Assembly: GCA_030068075.1 (NCBI GenBank)
Contig: CM057833.1
Location: forward strand, 44,349,587-44,413,586
Direction: 5' to 3'
Length of the DNA stretch: 64,000 bases
Source: Paguma larvata
Taxonomy: Eukaryota; Chordata; Mammalia; Carnivora; Viverridae
Shown: piece by piece, positions 21,225 through 32,839 of the stretch
Layout of the letters: each line of letters starts with the position of its first letter
Numbering within the stretch: the first letter of the stretch is position 1
Position numbers and translations under genes: made by a program
The notes under the pieces: generated by a model
Databases searched by the model: none
Told to the model about the DNA's origin: nothing
What the model saw: the letters and a program-made list of their open reading frames with translations, nothing else

Positions 21225-22400
21225 TTGGTTTTCTTGCCATGTGCTAGACACGAGGGTTGCAACAATGAATAAGAATTCCTGACCTTTCATATATATACAC
21301 AGAATGGAGTATTACCGGGCAATCAAAAAGAATGAAATCTTGCCATTTGCAACAACAGGAATGGAACCAGAATGTATTATGCTAAGGAAAATTAGAGAAA
21401 GACAAATATCATATGACTTTAATCATAGGGGGAATTTAAGATACAAAACAGATGAACATAGAGAAGTAAAGCAAAAATATAAAAACAGGAAGGGGGACAA
21501 CTTCTAAGAGACTCTTAAATAAAGAGAACAACCTGAGGGTTGCTGGAAGGGTTTTGGGAGGGGGGATGGGCTAAACGGGCAAGGGGCATTAAGGAGGACA
21601 CTTGTGGGATGAGCAGTGGGTGTTATACATAGGGGATGAATTGCTGGAATCTACTCCTGAAATCATTATTGCACCATACGCTATCGACCTTGAATGTAAA
21701 TTTAAAAAAAAAATTCCTGACCTTTTGGAGCTGGTGGAATGAGGGAGCAGACACAATATGATCATTTTAATCTAATAGAGACAGTTACTAGATACATGGC
21801 ATGATGTCAGAACACAGAGAACGGGCCACGATGCCAGCAGGGGTGCGAAGAAGGCTCCCTACAGATGACTCAGGTGGAAGAGGCAGGCATGCAAAGGTGG
21901 CAGGAAAGGTGGCTCTGACAGCAAGAAGAGCAGGAACAAAGAAGGCATGGCAGTGTGGAGCTGCATGGTGCAGACAGGAATAAGCAATTCCATGTTACTG
22001 AAGCCCCTTTATGTTAGTATGGGAGTCTGCAGAAGACTGTCAAGGGCAAGTCTCCTTAAAGTAACTGGGCTTAATCTTCAGAGTAAGTGAGGAGCTACTG
22101 ATGAGTTTTATACGGGGCTAGAACAGGCTTAGATTTCCATCTCAAGCAGGTTAGAGACCAGGAAACAATTAGGAGGCTACTAGAATGGCCATGTGAAAAG
22201 GATGAAAGGCAGGATGGGGCAGGGCTGTAGGAATGGAAAAAAGTGCAGGGGGTGGTATGGATCAGAATAGAGAGGGGAGGGAAGACTCCAGGATGATATC
22301 TGGGTTTCTAAATTGGGTGAGAGGAGGGATGTTGGTCCTTGAAACTAGGACTGAGGACAAGAAGCACAAGTACTGGGGAAAGATATGGGCCTGGTTTTGG
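21225..22400 (+). repeat. Unnamed ancient repeat, split by an L1
   Basis: Left part: 'cttgccatgtgctagacacgagggttgcaacaatgaataagaattcctgacc'. Right part: 'ttttggagctggtggaatgagggagcagac', 'ggtggaagaggcaggcatg', 'ggctactagaatggcc', 'ctccaggatgatatctgggtttct'. Both halves follow the same old mammalian repeat order, interrupted by the L1 at 21288-21711. I cannot give the family name with confidence. Confidence 0.6.
21288..21711 (+). mobile_element. L1 3' end with 14-bp target duplication
   Basis: Starts within 'atatatacacagaatggagtattaccgggcaatc', runs through the last ORF2 codons and the L1 3' UTR ('gggatgagcagtgggtgttatac', 'ggaatctactcctgaaatcattattgcacc') to a poly-A. The duplication AATTCCTGACCTTT lies at 21274-21287 and 21712-21725. 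Severely 5'-truncated. Confidence 0.93.
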
Positions 22401-22494
22401 ATGTGATACTTTACCTTCTTAGGGGAGCCATCGTATAGGTACCTATATATGGGAATATTTGGGGGGTTAGAAATTTAAATAGGGAGTTATTAGT

Positions 22495-23220
22495 TTCCTG
22501 GTGAGCACAGAGCTTAAGACTACGAACCCTGGAGTCTAGCTGCCTACATTCAAATTCCAGCCCTGCCATTTTTTGGCTTTATGACCCTGAGCAAATTACT
22601 TCTCTGTATTTGCTGTCTGATCTAGGATAATAACTGTACTCTACCTCATACGGTTGGTGTAGTGGGTAGAATAATGACCCCTCAAAATGTCTACATCTTC
22701 ATCCCTGAAATCTGTTAACATCAGCTTGCACGCCAAAAGGGCCTCTGTGGATGTAATTAAGTTAAGGATCTTCAGATGGGAAGATTATCCTGGATTAGCT
22801 TGGTGGGCCCAAGGTAATCACAAGGGTCCTTATAAGTGGGATGCAAGAGAAAAGGGGATGCGATCATGTAACAAAGGTGACCGTTGTGGGGCTGTGGATG
22901 CTACACACTGGTTTTGAAGATGGAAAAAGGGTCCGGAGCCAAGGAATGAAGGTAGCCTCCAGAGGCTGGGAGAGGCAGGGAAACTCATTCTTCCCTAGAG
23001 CCTCCAGAAGGAATGCTGTCCTGTCAACACCTTGATTTTAGACATCCGACCTCTGCAACTGTAAGGTAATAACTTTGTGCTGTTTTCAGCTACTCAATTG
23101 TGGTCATCTGGTGTAGCAGAAGAAGGAAATGAACAGTTGTTAAGAGGATTCAATTAATATGTAAAGCATTTAGAAGGCACTGAGAGATGCCCACTAAATT
23201 TTAGCTCTCATTATTGTATG
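22495..23220 (+). repeat. MIR SINE, split by a MaLR LTR
   Basis: Left half 22495-22657: 'accctggagtctagctgcctacattcaaattccagccctgcc', 'ctctacctcatacggttg'. Right half 23136-23220: 'gttgttaagaggattcaattaatatgtaaagcatttagaaggcactg'. Together they form a nearly full MIR with the LTR between them. Confidence 0.8.
22658..23135 (+). mobile_element. MaLR (MLT1-type) solo LTR
   Basis: Begins TGTAGTGGGTAG and ends AACA, giving the TG...CA ends of an LTR. It contains 'gtagaataatgacccctcaaaatg', 'gggcctctgtggatgtaattaagttaagg', 'ggtccttataagtgggatgc', 'cctccagaaggaatgctgtcctg' and 'taacgttgtgctgtttt'-like sequence. Flanks GTTGG / GTTGT fit a 5-bp target duplication. No internal retroviral genes. Confidence 0.85.
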
Positions 23221-24039
23221 TGGTTGTCGAGACCATAGGGCTGGGTGGGATTACTTAGGAAAGCGTGTGCTGGCATCAGAGCCCATGGGACAAGAGCAGA
23301 GGGCTAGAAAGAAGTCCAAGAAGAAACAAAGAGGTAAGACTTAATCAAGAGAGCAAGAGAAGGGGTGGGCAGTATTCATGAGGAATGAGTGCCCAGTAGC
23401 AGCCAGGGCATCAGAGAAATTCTAGAAGGCAAAGAGGGACAAGTGTCTGGTAGAACTTGTCAAGATGGAAATCATTTCATGGACATCGCAGAAGAATGTC
23501 ATCACAGAAGTCAAACTGCGGTGGGCCCCAGGGTGAATGGGAGAGAGCCATGACTCGCTTTTTGTTTCTGTTTGCTTTTTTTTTTTTAGGAAGGTGACCA
23601 TGACATAGGAAGGAGAAGGGGCAATTAGAATGGGATTGAGGGTCAATCAAAGGCTTTAATTATTTTTTCTGTCCAGTGCATCTTCCCCTAACCCAGATCC
23701 TGGAAAGCTCAGAACTACACTTCACAGGAGCTCTTTCAGCTAGAACTCTGGCAAGCAGAGGCATCTAGGGAGGTGTGGGGAATGAACACACGAGGGTATC
23801 ACTGCTCAGTGGGGAACAGAGCTCTGGAGAGCAGCCATGGTAGATGCTCCCGTGCTGTGCAGAGGCCAGCAGCACGAATGCCTTCCCACCAGAAATATCC
23901 CGTGTGGATGTGGGACTTCTCCCTAACCTGGAGCATACAAGCTATCTCCAGCCCCTCTGGAAATTCCTAAAATAATCTGTTATAAATCCCTTTCTGCTCA
24001 AACTGGCAATAAGAGATTTGGTTGTCCACAACCACAGAT
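23221..24039. other. Intron 1, nothing recognised
   Basis: Bases 23221-23640 may continue old repeat sequence ('gggtgggattacttaggaaagcgtgtgc', 'aagagcagagggctagaaagaag'). The rest has no identifiable feature apart from a short T run at 23576-23589. Confidence 0.45.
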
Positions 24040-24235
24040 ACTGACCAATGCATTCTGGTTTCCTTTTCTTCCTATCACCCGTCAGTACCCCACCGATTAC
24101 CTATCTCCCTCCATCAGGATGTAAACTCCCTGAAGACAAGTCTCGGTCACGATTGGTCACTGCCTTAACCCCAGCACCTGGAAGCATATTTGGCCTAGAG
24201 TGGGTGCTCAATAAAAATTTGGTGAACGAATGAAC
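24040..24235 (+). repeat. L2 LINE tail
   Basis: 'gatgtaaactccctgaagacaag', 'ttaaccccagcacctgg', 'gagtgggtgctcaataaaaatttggtgaacgaatgaa' is the characteristic L2 3' terminus. A similar tail fragment follows the next SINE at 24523-24600. Confidence 0.8.
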
Positions 24236-24283
24236 CCTTGAGTTATAAGTCTTTCAGCACCCCTTCAAGATAGTGACAATATA

Positions 24284-24509
24284 GGGATGCCTGGGTGGCT
24301 CAGTCGGTTAAGCATCCAACTCTTGGTTTCGGCTCAGGTCATGATCTCACATCTTCATGTGTTTGAGCCCCAAATTGGGCTCTGTGCTGGAGGGTGCTGG
24401 AGCATGCTTGGGATTCTCTCTCTCTCTCTCTCTCTCTCTGGTCCTCCCGCCCCCTCACTCATGCTGTCTCTGTCTCTCCCAAAATAAATAAACTTTAATA
24501 AAATTAAAA
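24284..24509 (+). mobile_element. Felid CAN-SINE
   Basis: Head GGGATGCCTGGGTGGCTCAG, body and CT tract, A-rich tail. Target duplication AGATAGTGACAAT / AGATAGGGACAGT (two mismatches) at 24268-24280 and 24510-24522. Confidence 0.93.
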
Positions 24510-24600
24510 AGATAGGGACAGTGTCTTATTTATCTTGGTACCCTCATTACTAGCTGGGGCTTCCGAAGTGTTTGGTGAATGAATTGATATATGAACATTT

Positions 24601-25152
24601 AGAAAAATTAGTAGGTTCGCATAATTCATGAACTGTAACTGTACAGAATTTTGTTTTTTTTTTTTCCTAAGGGCAGCTTAAAATGCACACAGAAACAAAT
24701 TGTCTAATTGCTGTAGTGTCAGAAGATAACCCTGAAAATAGCCCTGGAAGACAGCCTTAGCACTTCTGATCTGGACTGGGGTGCTTCAGATACCTCTTCT
24801 GGGAAGCAAAGGCCAAAACAATTTCAGAGATGTTGTGGGAACAACCTAAGATAAAAGAAAGTGGTGTCCTCTAAACACTAATGGTTTCTCTCTTTGATAT
24901 GGAAATTGACCAAGAGGGTAGCAACCATGGAAGAGAAACAAAGACACTGCTGTTTTAAAGCTCGGGGAGACCAGGGTGAGTCAGTTATAAGCCCCAATGT
25001 CAGTTCTATAAATGTAGTATTATTATATTTACACGAATAAATTTAGCCCAACTAGGGGACAAAACTCCATCAGATACATATCTTTCACTCAATATTTATT
25101 TTATAGGAATCCAAGAAATGATAACAAAAGTAAGCATTACATGTTTATTTGA
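24601..25152. other. Intron 1, nothing recognised
   Basis: Single-copy-looking sequence with a T run near 24653-24665. No exon, RNA gene or mobile element identified. Confidence 0.5.
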
Positions 25153-25190
25153 CACACACACATACACACACACACACTTACACACACACT
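25153..25190. repeat. Interrupted (CA)n microsatellite
   Basis: CA units interrupted by two T substitutions ('cacatacaca', 'cacttacaca'). Confidence 0.95.
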
Positions 25191-25194
25191 TTAC

Positions 25195-25395
25195 ATGACA
25201 TGACTACGTGCCAGGCTCTATTCTAAGCACTTAACTTATTTAAGCCTTCTGCCTAACCCAGTGTTTTCCCAAGATATAGACCAGAATATTGAGGTATTGA
25301 AAGCCTAAGTAGCCTATTCAAGGTCATAGCAAGGAATGGTCAAAACCGGGATTTAAATTCACACAATCTGGAGTGCTCTATCATGCACTCCTTAA
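25195..25395 (-). repeat. MIR SINE, antisense
   Basis: 'ctacgtgccaggctctattctaagcacttaacttatttaagcc' then 'tagcctattcaaggtcatagc' and 'ccgggatttaaattcacacaatctggagtgctc', in antisense MIR order. Confidence 0.7.
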
Positions 25396-25468
25396 ACCCA
25401 AGAATTTGTTGGTGAGTTTAGAATTCTTTAATTTTGCTAAAAATTTTTTAGGAACAAGCTAATATTTG

Positions 25469-25666
25469 GGCCACCTGGGTGGCTCAGTCATTTAAGTGTC
25501 TGACTTCGCTCAGGTCATGATCTCATGGCTTGTAGGTTCGAATTCCGCATCGGCTCTGTGCTGACAGCTCAGAGTCTGGAGCCTGCTTCAGATTCTGTGT
25601 GTGTGTCTCTCTCTCTGTGTCCCTCCCTTGTTCATGCTCTGTCTGTCTCTCTCTCAAAAATAAACA
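25469..25666 (+). mobile_element. Felid CAN-SINE, host of a nested copy
   Basis: Head GGCCACCTGGGTGGCTCAG, B-box-like GGTTCGAATTCC and a body ending in 'tctctcaaaaataaaca', where a second SINE begins. The outer target duplication AACAAGCTAATATTTG (16 bp, exact) lies at 25453-25468 and 25924-25939, beyond the second copy. Confidence 0.94.
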
Positions 25667-25923
25667 GAGGTGCCTGGGTGGCTCAGTCAGGTTAAGTGAC
25701 CGACTTCAGCTCAGGTCGTGATCTTATAGTCTGTGAGTTCGAGCCCCGCATCGGGCTCTGTGCTGATGGCTCAGACCCTGGAGCCTGCTTCAGATTCTGT
25801 GTCCGCCTCTCTCTCTGCCCTTCCCTGCTCATGCTCTGTCTCTCTGTCTCTCAAAAATAAGTAAAAAACGTTAAAAAATAAATAAATTAAATAAACATTA
25901 AAAAAACAATTAAAAAAAAAAGA
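25667..25923 (+). mobile_element. Felid CAN-SINE nested in the tail of the previous one
   Basis: A complete second SINE (head 'gaggtgcctgggtggctcag') sits in the A-rich tail of the first. Its own tail merges with the first tail ('aaataaattaaataaacattaaaaaaacaatt'), and no duplication separates the two heads. Confidence 0.92.
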
Positions 25924-26059
25924 AACAAGCTAATATTTGACCAAAACAACATGAATACTGTACTATTAGCTTCCTGGGAAATCTTTTTGTACTTTGCTAG
26001 TTTCAGAGATTTGATAAGTATGCTTTTTTTTTTTTCCCTGTCTCTATCATCCTTATTAC

Positions 26060-26240
26060 CAACCCTTATGTATAATCTCTATAAAAACCCTACAGAATAG
26101 GTATTGTTACTGCTCCATTTTACTGGTAGGTAGATACACAGACACTGAGTAACTTTCCCCAGTTTACACGGCTAGAAATTAGGAATTATCCAAGTCTGTT
26201 TAACTCTAGGATTGATCTTACCTATTCTGCATTTTAATGC
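26060..26240 (-). repeat. MIR-like relic, antisense
   Basis: 'aataggtattgttactgctccattttactggtaggtagatacacagacactgag' then 'tacacggctagaaattaggaatt', a diverged antisense MIR. Confidence 0.55.
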
Positions 26241-29200
26241 CTTACTTATAAATTTAGCTCTAATTTATAATTCTTCTGTTATCTCACAGACATTTCATAA
26301 TCAGTTTGGCATGTGTCACACTTACTTTATAAATTATGTAACAAATGACCTCTAATCATATTTCTTAACCAACAAATAATAATTCTAGGAACCAATTTGC
26401 ATTTGCCTTTCAAACACTCTCTCAGACTTTCTGTTATTTATACAGAGATGAGCAAAATATTGGATCTAATGTAATTGGGTTTTTAAAAATGTCTTAATAA
26501 ATTATATGGTTTTTGGAACTGTGTATCTTGGATTTTCAAGGTAGTTCTGATTTCTGATTTACTGTAATTTAAAGGTGATACAAAAATGCAGAACCAGACA
26601 ACAAAATAAAATTTAGTGCTCTACCCTTTCAAAATAGATCTGCAAGTGAGAATCAGTCCTGTGTCAAGTCACATGCGCTGACTCCTGGTCTATAAAATAT
26701 GATACAGAGAGCTGCTCCTCCCTCCCTGGAGTTCTCCCTCTCTCCGAGTCTGCTTGGTAACCCTGTCCCGGGCTCCCATCGACAATGGCAAGCTTCACAC
26801 CACATTGTAAGCCGCAGTGAACAGGGATCACTGCCAGGGACCATAAATTACTAGTGACTCAGAAGTGAAAGCCGTCATAAAAATAGACATAAAATAAGTT
26901 CCACAAGGAGTAGACACTGTGTGGGTGCATAGTTTCTTGACTTAAGGGAAAAAAAGGTAACTCATTTCTGAATCTCTGCAAATTGCTGAATATTGCCTAG
27001 TGGGAGGGAGGGACAATGGGCAACATCAATGGCAACGGTTTATCACACATTTTACATTCTTCTCCGATAAGCAAATGCCAGAGCCTTAAGGAAAATGCAA
27101 ACTCAAAATCCTAAGCACAGAAGAAGGCAGCAGAAGCTAAGAAATTATGAGCCCAGAAAAAGAGACAGTAATAGCTGTCAAGCCCTTCTTACGATGGAAA
27201 GAAAGGAAAGTCGATTAAAAATAGCATCTGAGTCATCCTTCATGAATAAAAGAGTGTCGATCCAACCTTCGCAACTACAAGAACTATAACAATAGCAAAG
27301 TGCTCTATGTTCCTGGTACCAGTGATTAATTCTGTAGCCCTCCAAGGAAGGGATAGGACCGAGAAAGCACAGAAGTGTTGTCTGAAATCCTCCCACCCAC
27401 CCTCTGAACAGACAGGACAGAAATGTCAAAATCTTCCGTCATAATGGTGTAAGAATTAATAATTGCCCACCCCATTACCTATCAGGTCAAATTAGTTCTT
27501 TTCATCCTTCAGTTTTTGTATGGACAAGAGTCCCAGAGCTCTGCTAGATGTATGGCCTTGAGCAAGCTACTGAAGCTCTCTGCATCTGTAAAATGGGACT
27601 TATAACACCCAAGACTGGGGCTATCAAGTTTCAGTTATTCCTGTACAAAACCTGGTAAGTGGCCCCTGGCCAGCGCTTTTGGTAAGACTGCTACTCTTCT
27701 GGTTGCAAACTCCTAGGCTGCATGTGAGAAGAGGTCTAGAACTCCCCATCCTACCTATAAAATCCCTCCTTCTCTAGTCATGACACCACCCACCGCTGAC
27801 TTTCCAAGCAGCCAGAGAGTCCTGCATGGTCCTAATAAAACCACCAAGACTCCCTCACCACAACACCCCTGCATCACTATTAAAGTGCCTAAGCCAGTTC
27901 TTACTGGCTTAGTGAACCAAAGACTCCTCTTTCCCTAAAGCAATAGGCCACCATGCCTCACATCTCTGTTTACCTTTGTCATCACTGGAATGCCAAGCTA
28001 GTCCGTTAACACAGGGCCCCATCTCCCACAGACCTCTATAATGTCCCCAACAGATCTCATTTCTCACCCTACCCTCACTCCACAACATGTCCATGGAGTT
28101 TTATGGAACTCAGTCAGCGGTTAGCAAAATTCCTCTTGTCTTCCACCTCTTCTGTGAATATGTCCTCTACCTCTTTGCTCTAACTCACTCATATCTCCCT
28201 CAAGACCCTGATGTTCTCCCAAGTGTGGCTTTTTTCTCCTATACTTCTCTACTCCTGGGCCAGGAGGTGGGTGAAGTGTTCTCATGGCTCCTCACTGCTA
28301 CCTCCACATCATTTCATTTTCACAGATACCAGCTCCTACTAACGGTATACTGAACTACAGCCACTGCTGCCTCTTGAAGTTGCCTTTGATATTCCTGGCC
28401 ACTCCCTTACTGAAGATTTTAGCACTGACCGCTCCTTTCCTCTAGCACCACTCCCGTGACAATAAGCAAACTTAGAATCCGTATCCATAGCCCTTCCAAC
28501 ATCATTCCCGATGACCTCTTCCACCCTATCTCAGCCACCACTCTCCATGGACGGATGCACCCTAGATATTGTCACTACCAATGGCGGGACCATCTCCAGC
28601 ACATCAATTTCAAGGATCCTCTTCTTGGATCACCATCCCCTCTCTCGTCCATGTGTCTGTTCTGGTACTCCAGCTCTAGCAGATCGCTAGCCCCACCGAA
28701 TGTTTCCCTGGGCCCCAGTACTTCTTCCCTGTCTACTATCCCCTGTAGCCTAAAATGTCTCCTTCCTCAGACCTCGGTTGGCACTGTTCTTAGATCTGGC
28801 CATGCATGGGAATGTCCTGAGGACTTCTGAACCTGCCCCACCAACACAGAACCTCTGGAGGGGTCTGTATTTTGTGAACCATTTAAAGTGTTTATTGTAT
28901 AGTCAGCTTAGCATCTGGTTCAAGGAATAGATTGGGAAACATGTCTTGTAGCATCTCATCTGCATATCTTTTACAGTCTCATGACTCTCACTACTTTCCC
29001 CATCCTACTGCAACTACCCAAGTAGGTGCCCCATCTTCCCAAAGAGTCTGTGAACTCTTTGAAGGAAGATAGAAAAACAAGCTTATCTTTGTAGAGCTCA
29101 CAGGTTCAAGTAGGATGCTCTAATCTTCCTAAGTATGCAATAAGTATTTGCCAAACTAGTGTTGAATAAAAAAAAATGAATGGATTTCTGGGGCAACGAC

Positions 29201-29269
29201 TTAGAGGAAATGTTCTTTAAAAGGGCTATCTTAGAGACCTACAAATTAAATCCATGCTAATGATGCATC
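26241..29269. other. Intron 1, mostly unrecognised
   Basis: A sense MIR fragment lies at about 27525-27640 ('ggccttgagcaagctactgaagctctctgcatctgtaaaatggg'). Bases 28080-28830 are C/T-rich with open frames (88 and 124 codons, plus strand) but no recognisable domain or splice context; they may be old LINE sequence. No other feature identified. Confidence 0.45.
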
Positions 29270-29770
29270 TCCATTGCAGTTTGAATCACACCGTCCTCTG
29301 TTAAAACCTTTTGATGGTCCCCATTATCTTGACAATAAATTACACATTCCATAGCCATATACATAGGCCCCTTATCTTTTCCTGCCTCCATCCTCAGCTT
29401 CATTATCCACTACTTCCTGCCTCTACCTCACTCCCTCAGTAAAACTGGACTCTGCTGTTCCCGCTGCTTGGAATGCCATTTCCATACTTATTTGCCTACA
29501 TAGGCTTATTCATCTTCTGAGACTCAGATGAGCAATCAACCCATATCAGAAGCCTTTCCCAGCACTTAGGCTGGGCTAAGAATACCTGCTCCCAGCTTTA
29601 TAGCACTCTTTGTTTACCTCTCTCTTTCCGTTCATTTAATTTCTTAAAATCATCCATCTATGGGTCTGATTTACCTGAACCCCACTCATACTGATGTCCT
29701 CGGGGTGTGGACCGGACTGTACTCTCTTCCACTCGTTTCTGTCACTACACCTAGGTACACAGAGTGTAGA
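29270..29770 (+). repeat. L2 LINE 3' end
   Basis: 'aaaaccttttgatggtccccattatcttgacaataaattac', 'tgttcccgctgcttggaatgcc', 'agaagcctttcccagcac' and a tail 'tacacagagtgtagatgat' follow L2 order. Confidence 0.7.
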
Positions 29771-29918
29771 TGATGATATTTTTTAATTGAATTGATCTAA
29801 TTAGAAAGCATTTATGGACAGAGGAAACTATGAGAAAAATTAGGAGGAATTCTAGATAAAAGGATATGAAAAGGGCATTGAATTCTGCATATGCTACATC
29901 TTATGTTAGTATGGTTCT

Positions 29919-30138
29919 TTTTTTTATTTTTCTTTAACGTTTTTATTTATTATTGAGAGACAGAGAAAGAGAGCATGAGCATGGGAGGGACAGACAGAGG
30001 GGGAGACACAGAATCCGAAGCAGGCTCCAGGTTCTGAGCTGTCAGCACAGAGCCCAATGCAGGGCTCGAACTCACAAATTGCGAGATCAGTTTGAGCCGA
30101 AGTCAGAAGCTTAACCGACTGAGCCACCCAGGCGCCCC
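29919..30138 (-). mobile_element. Felid CAN-SINE
   Basis: Head at right (GGGGCGCCTGGGTGGCTC). Exact 15-bp target duplication TGTTAGTATGGTTCT at 29904-29918 and 30139-30153. Confidence 0.97.
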
Positions 30139-30153
30139 TGTTAGTATGGTTCT

Positions 30154-30744
30154 AAGTGCTGAGCATAGCAACATATGGACTTCGTCTCAGTTACTGTAAT
30201 CCTTACAACGGGCTTCCAAGCTGTGCCCTGGAGAAGGACAAAACCGAGCATCAGTGTTTCTGAAGCTTGCTTAGGTTGGATAAAATAAAGGAAATCTTCA
30301 ACTTTTCATGTTAATGGGCCCTGCTCCAAGGGTTCCTAGGGAAGCTATACTTTAACATTGACCTAGGTCAAAATGACCCAGCAAAACCTCAAAGCACAGG
30401 CTCTATTTCTACCCTGAGCACACATCTTACACCTACTCTGTTAAAACAAACAAACAAAAAAACCCAAAAAGGAGCATTCCAAACATAAACATAAAAAACA
30501 ACCCATAAAATTAAAGTCATACAGCCTTGCACATGCTAAAAGCATAAGATAAAGCCCATAACTTTCTGGAATATCTTTGGTCAGGATGATCTGTAACTCT
30601 TTATGTAAAAAGAAAAACATATATATAACCCTGTACCAAATGTTCGTTTTTGTGAGCACTCTCTTGTTTGTGAAGATTGTGTATCCCAGGCTACCTTAAT
30701 TTGGGCTCAAATAAAACTTTTTTCCCTTTTCTTTAACATTTTTA
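30154..30744. other. Intron 1, nothing recognised
   Basis: No exon or mobile element seen; a short A-rich (AAAC)n run lies at 30446-30466. Confidence 0.5.
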
Positions 30745-30960
30745 CTTTTGAGTTTTTTAAATGTTTATGTATTTTTGAGAGAGCGTGAGCACAAGCAGGG
30801 GAGGGAGGAGCAGAGAGAGGGGGGGACACAGAATCAGAAGCAGTCTCCAGGCTCTGAGCTGTCAACACAGAGCCCAACTCGGGGCTTGAACTCACAAACC
30901 ACGAGATCGTGACCTAAGCCAAACTTGGATGCTTAACCAACTGAGCCACCTAGGTGCCTC
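30745..30960 (-). mobile_element. CAN-SINE
   Basis: Reverse-oriented head near 30959 (GAGGCACCTAGGTGGCTC), body present. Imperfect flanks 'ctttaacatttttac' and 'cttgttacatttttaa' are the likely target duplication; edges are within a few bases. Confidence 0.88.
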
Positions 30961-32839
30961 TCTTGTTACATTTTTAAACAGGTTTGTTCATTTTGCATCC
31001 ACATTTCATGTGGCTAACGAGCATCTGAGTCAAGCATAAGGAACTCAGCCCTGATGCCAAAGCTTGTGGGGTCTGTGTGTGTGTATGTGTGCGAACAAAC
31101 TTTTTACTATTTACTTTGGAATGAATTTAGGTTTACAGAGAAGTTACAGAGAGGAGCACACACAGCCTCATCCTGGTGGCTAGCCTGACACCCAAGCTGC
31201 TCGGTGTGGTTCCGAGGACAGAGGTCACTGATGTTAAAATAAACTCTTCTATAGTACTCCTTTTCTCCAGTGACAGGTTTTCATTCATCTGCTCCCAAAT
31301 TTATCCAACAATCCTCTGTTGCATGCCTACCATGGGTCACATAGTGAAGACGACAGACACAGATCTTGCCGTCATGGGGTCCACAGTCTTCCAGAAAAGA
31401 TGGACAAGGAGACAGACGATGGGCCCCCACGTCTGTGACAGGGCAGCACCAGGTGCGGGCAGAGGGACACCTAACTGGGTTTGGGGAGCACAAACACCTT
31501 CCTGGAGAAAGTCAGATGTGGAGAACGGGCTGGAGGGCACTTGGGACAGAGAAGACATTTGTGAGACCGGAGACCCGAGAGAGCCTGGCCAAGTGTGGGG
31601 TCCACGGTTGGTTGAAATGTGAGATGCAGAGGAAGAGAAACTGGCCTGAGTCCGACTGAAAGACTCTGCAAGCTGTTAAGAACAAACTTATCAGCACACA
31701 TTTGCCTTTTACAATTCAAAATACGTTTCCATCCTCGCCAGGGCCGCTGTGTGGGATCATCATGTGGTTAACTTTTATTTATTCAAAATACGTTTGCAGA
31801 CCATACAGGGATAGGGTGAATTAGCAACTGGTATTTTGCTGGCTCCAAATCCCCTCAGTCAAGACATGAAACCCTCAGGCGCAGCTGGAGGGGAGAAAGG
31901 GGGAGGGAAAGTAAGGGGATAGTTACTTATTTGAAACAAATGAGGTTCATAATGCCTTTTAGGAAATCGCAAAACAAAACCCCTCTCAAAAATAAAGGAA
32001 AACACAGGTTCCAGATATTGCTTCAGGATACTGAAATGCTGCAGGTTAACTGCATTTTGTGGTGGGGGTGAGGGTCTCAGAGGAAAACTTAGGTTATACG
32101 TTCCCAGACGCTAAGTTCCAAATGTGGCTCCCAGCAGACTGGGGAGAAGGTCCCAGAGTCAGAATGGATGATCTGTGCGCACAGGCCAGTCTTCAAACTA
32201 CGCCCCCAGCCAGTCTCCCCGTTACACCCCCCTGCTCGTTCTGCACTGCAGTATGGGGCAAGAACGGGGAGGCTTCCCTAGAAACTTGCTACCAGCAAGT
32301 TGGAAACAGTCAACCACAGAGCGTCCTTATTTGAAGGGGCTGCCTGCCCTCCCTGCTGCCTTCTTGAGCCCTAGACAGAACAGTCTCTCAGTGTCCTTTG
32401 GGTTCATGACAGTTTTATTTCAAGTGCGATTTAGTGCAAGCTTCGGAGTGAAGGGTTGAATAACTCCTTTGAGCCACTTCACTGCTTTCACCCTCCAGCT
32501 TATGATGTAGACTCCTTAGCCAGCACGGCCATTTTAATTTCTTAGGTTTGTTCTTCATGCTTGAGTCCCAGCTGCATGAAGAAACCATCAAGGAATTCAA
32601 AGACACCATTCCAAAGGCAATTGGGACAGATTTTACAGGTGATAGATGTTTTTGTTTCATTTTGTTTTTTAAATAAGAGAAAGACGCTTCTGTCTGGTCT
32701 TCTGTCTGTTCAGTACCTTCCTTCTCGGTAACAGAAATGGGCATCATTTCTAAGACCTGGCCTGTCACTGTCACTCTTGTCATGTAGGGCCATCCTCCCT
32801 CCTGTACACACCACCCCATTCACTGGGCTTGTACCACTG
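30961..32839. other. Intron 1; one old repeat, otherwise unrecognised
   Basis: Bases 31290-31650 resemble the unnamed old mammalian repeat ('caatcctctgttgcatgcctaccatgggtcac', 'gatcttgccgtcatggggtccacagtcttccag'); overlapping open frames of 94-148 codons there are not genes. A 134-codon minus-strand frame at 32415-32819 has no recognisable domain. Confidence 0.45.

Noticed and set aside
25535..25546. tRNA-like B box (GGTTCGAATTCC) hinting at a tRNA gene
   Set aside because: It is the tRNA-Lys-derived head of a CAN-SINE. There is no cloverleaf with an intact acceptor stem.
28456..28830. A 124-codon plus-strand open frame
   Set aside because: No start context, splice sites or domain support it, and the sequence looks like diverged repeat.
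32415..32819. A 134-codon minus-strand open frame in FYB2 intron 1
   Set aside because: It is on the FYB2 strand but lacks a matching acceptor and donor in frame, and resembles no FYB-family segment.
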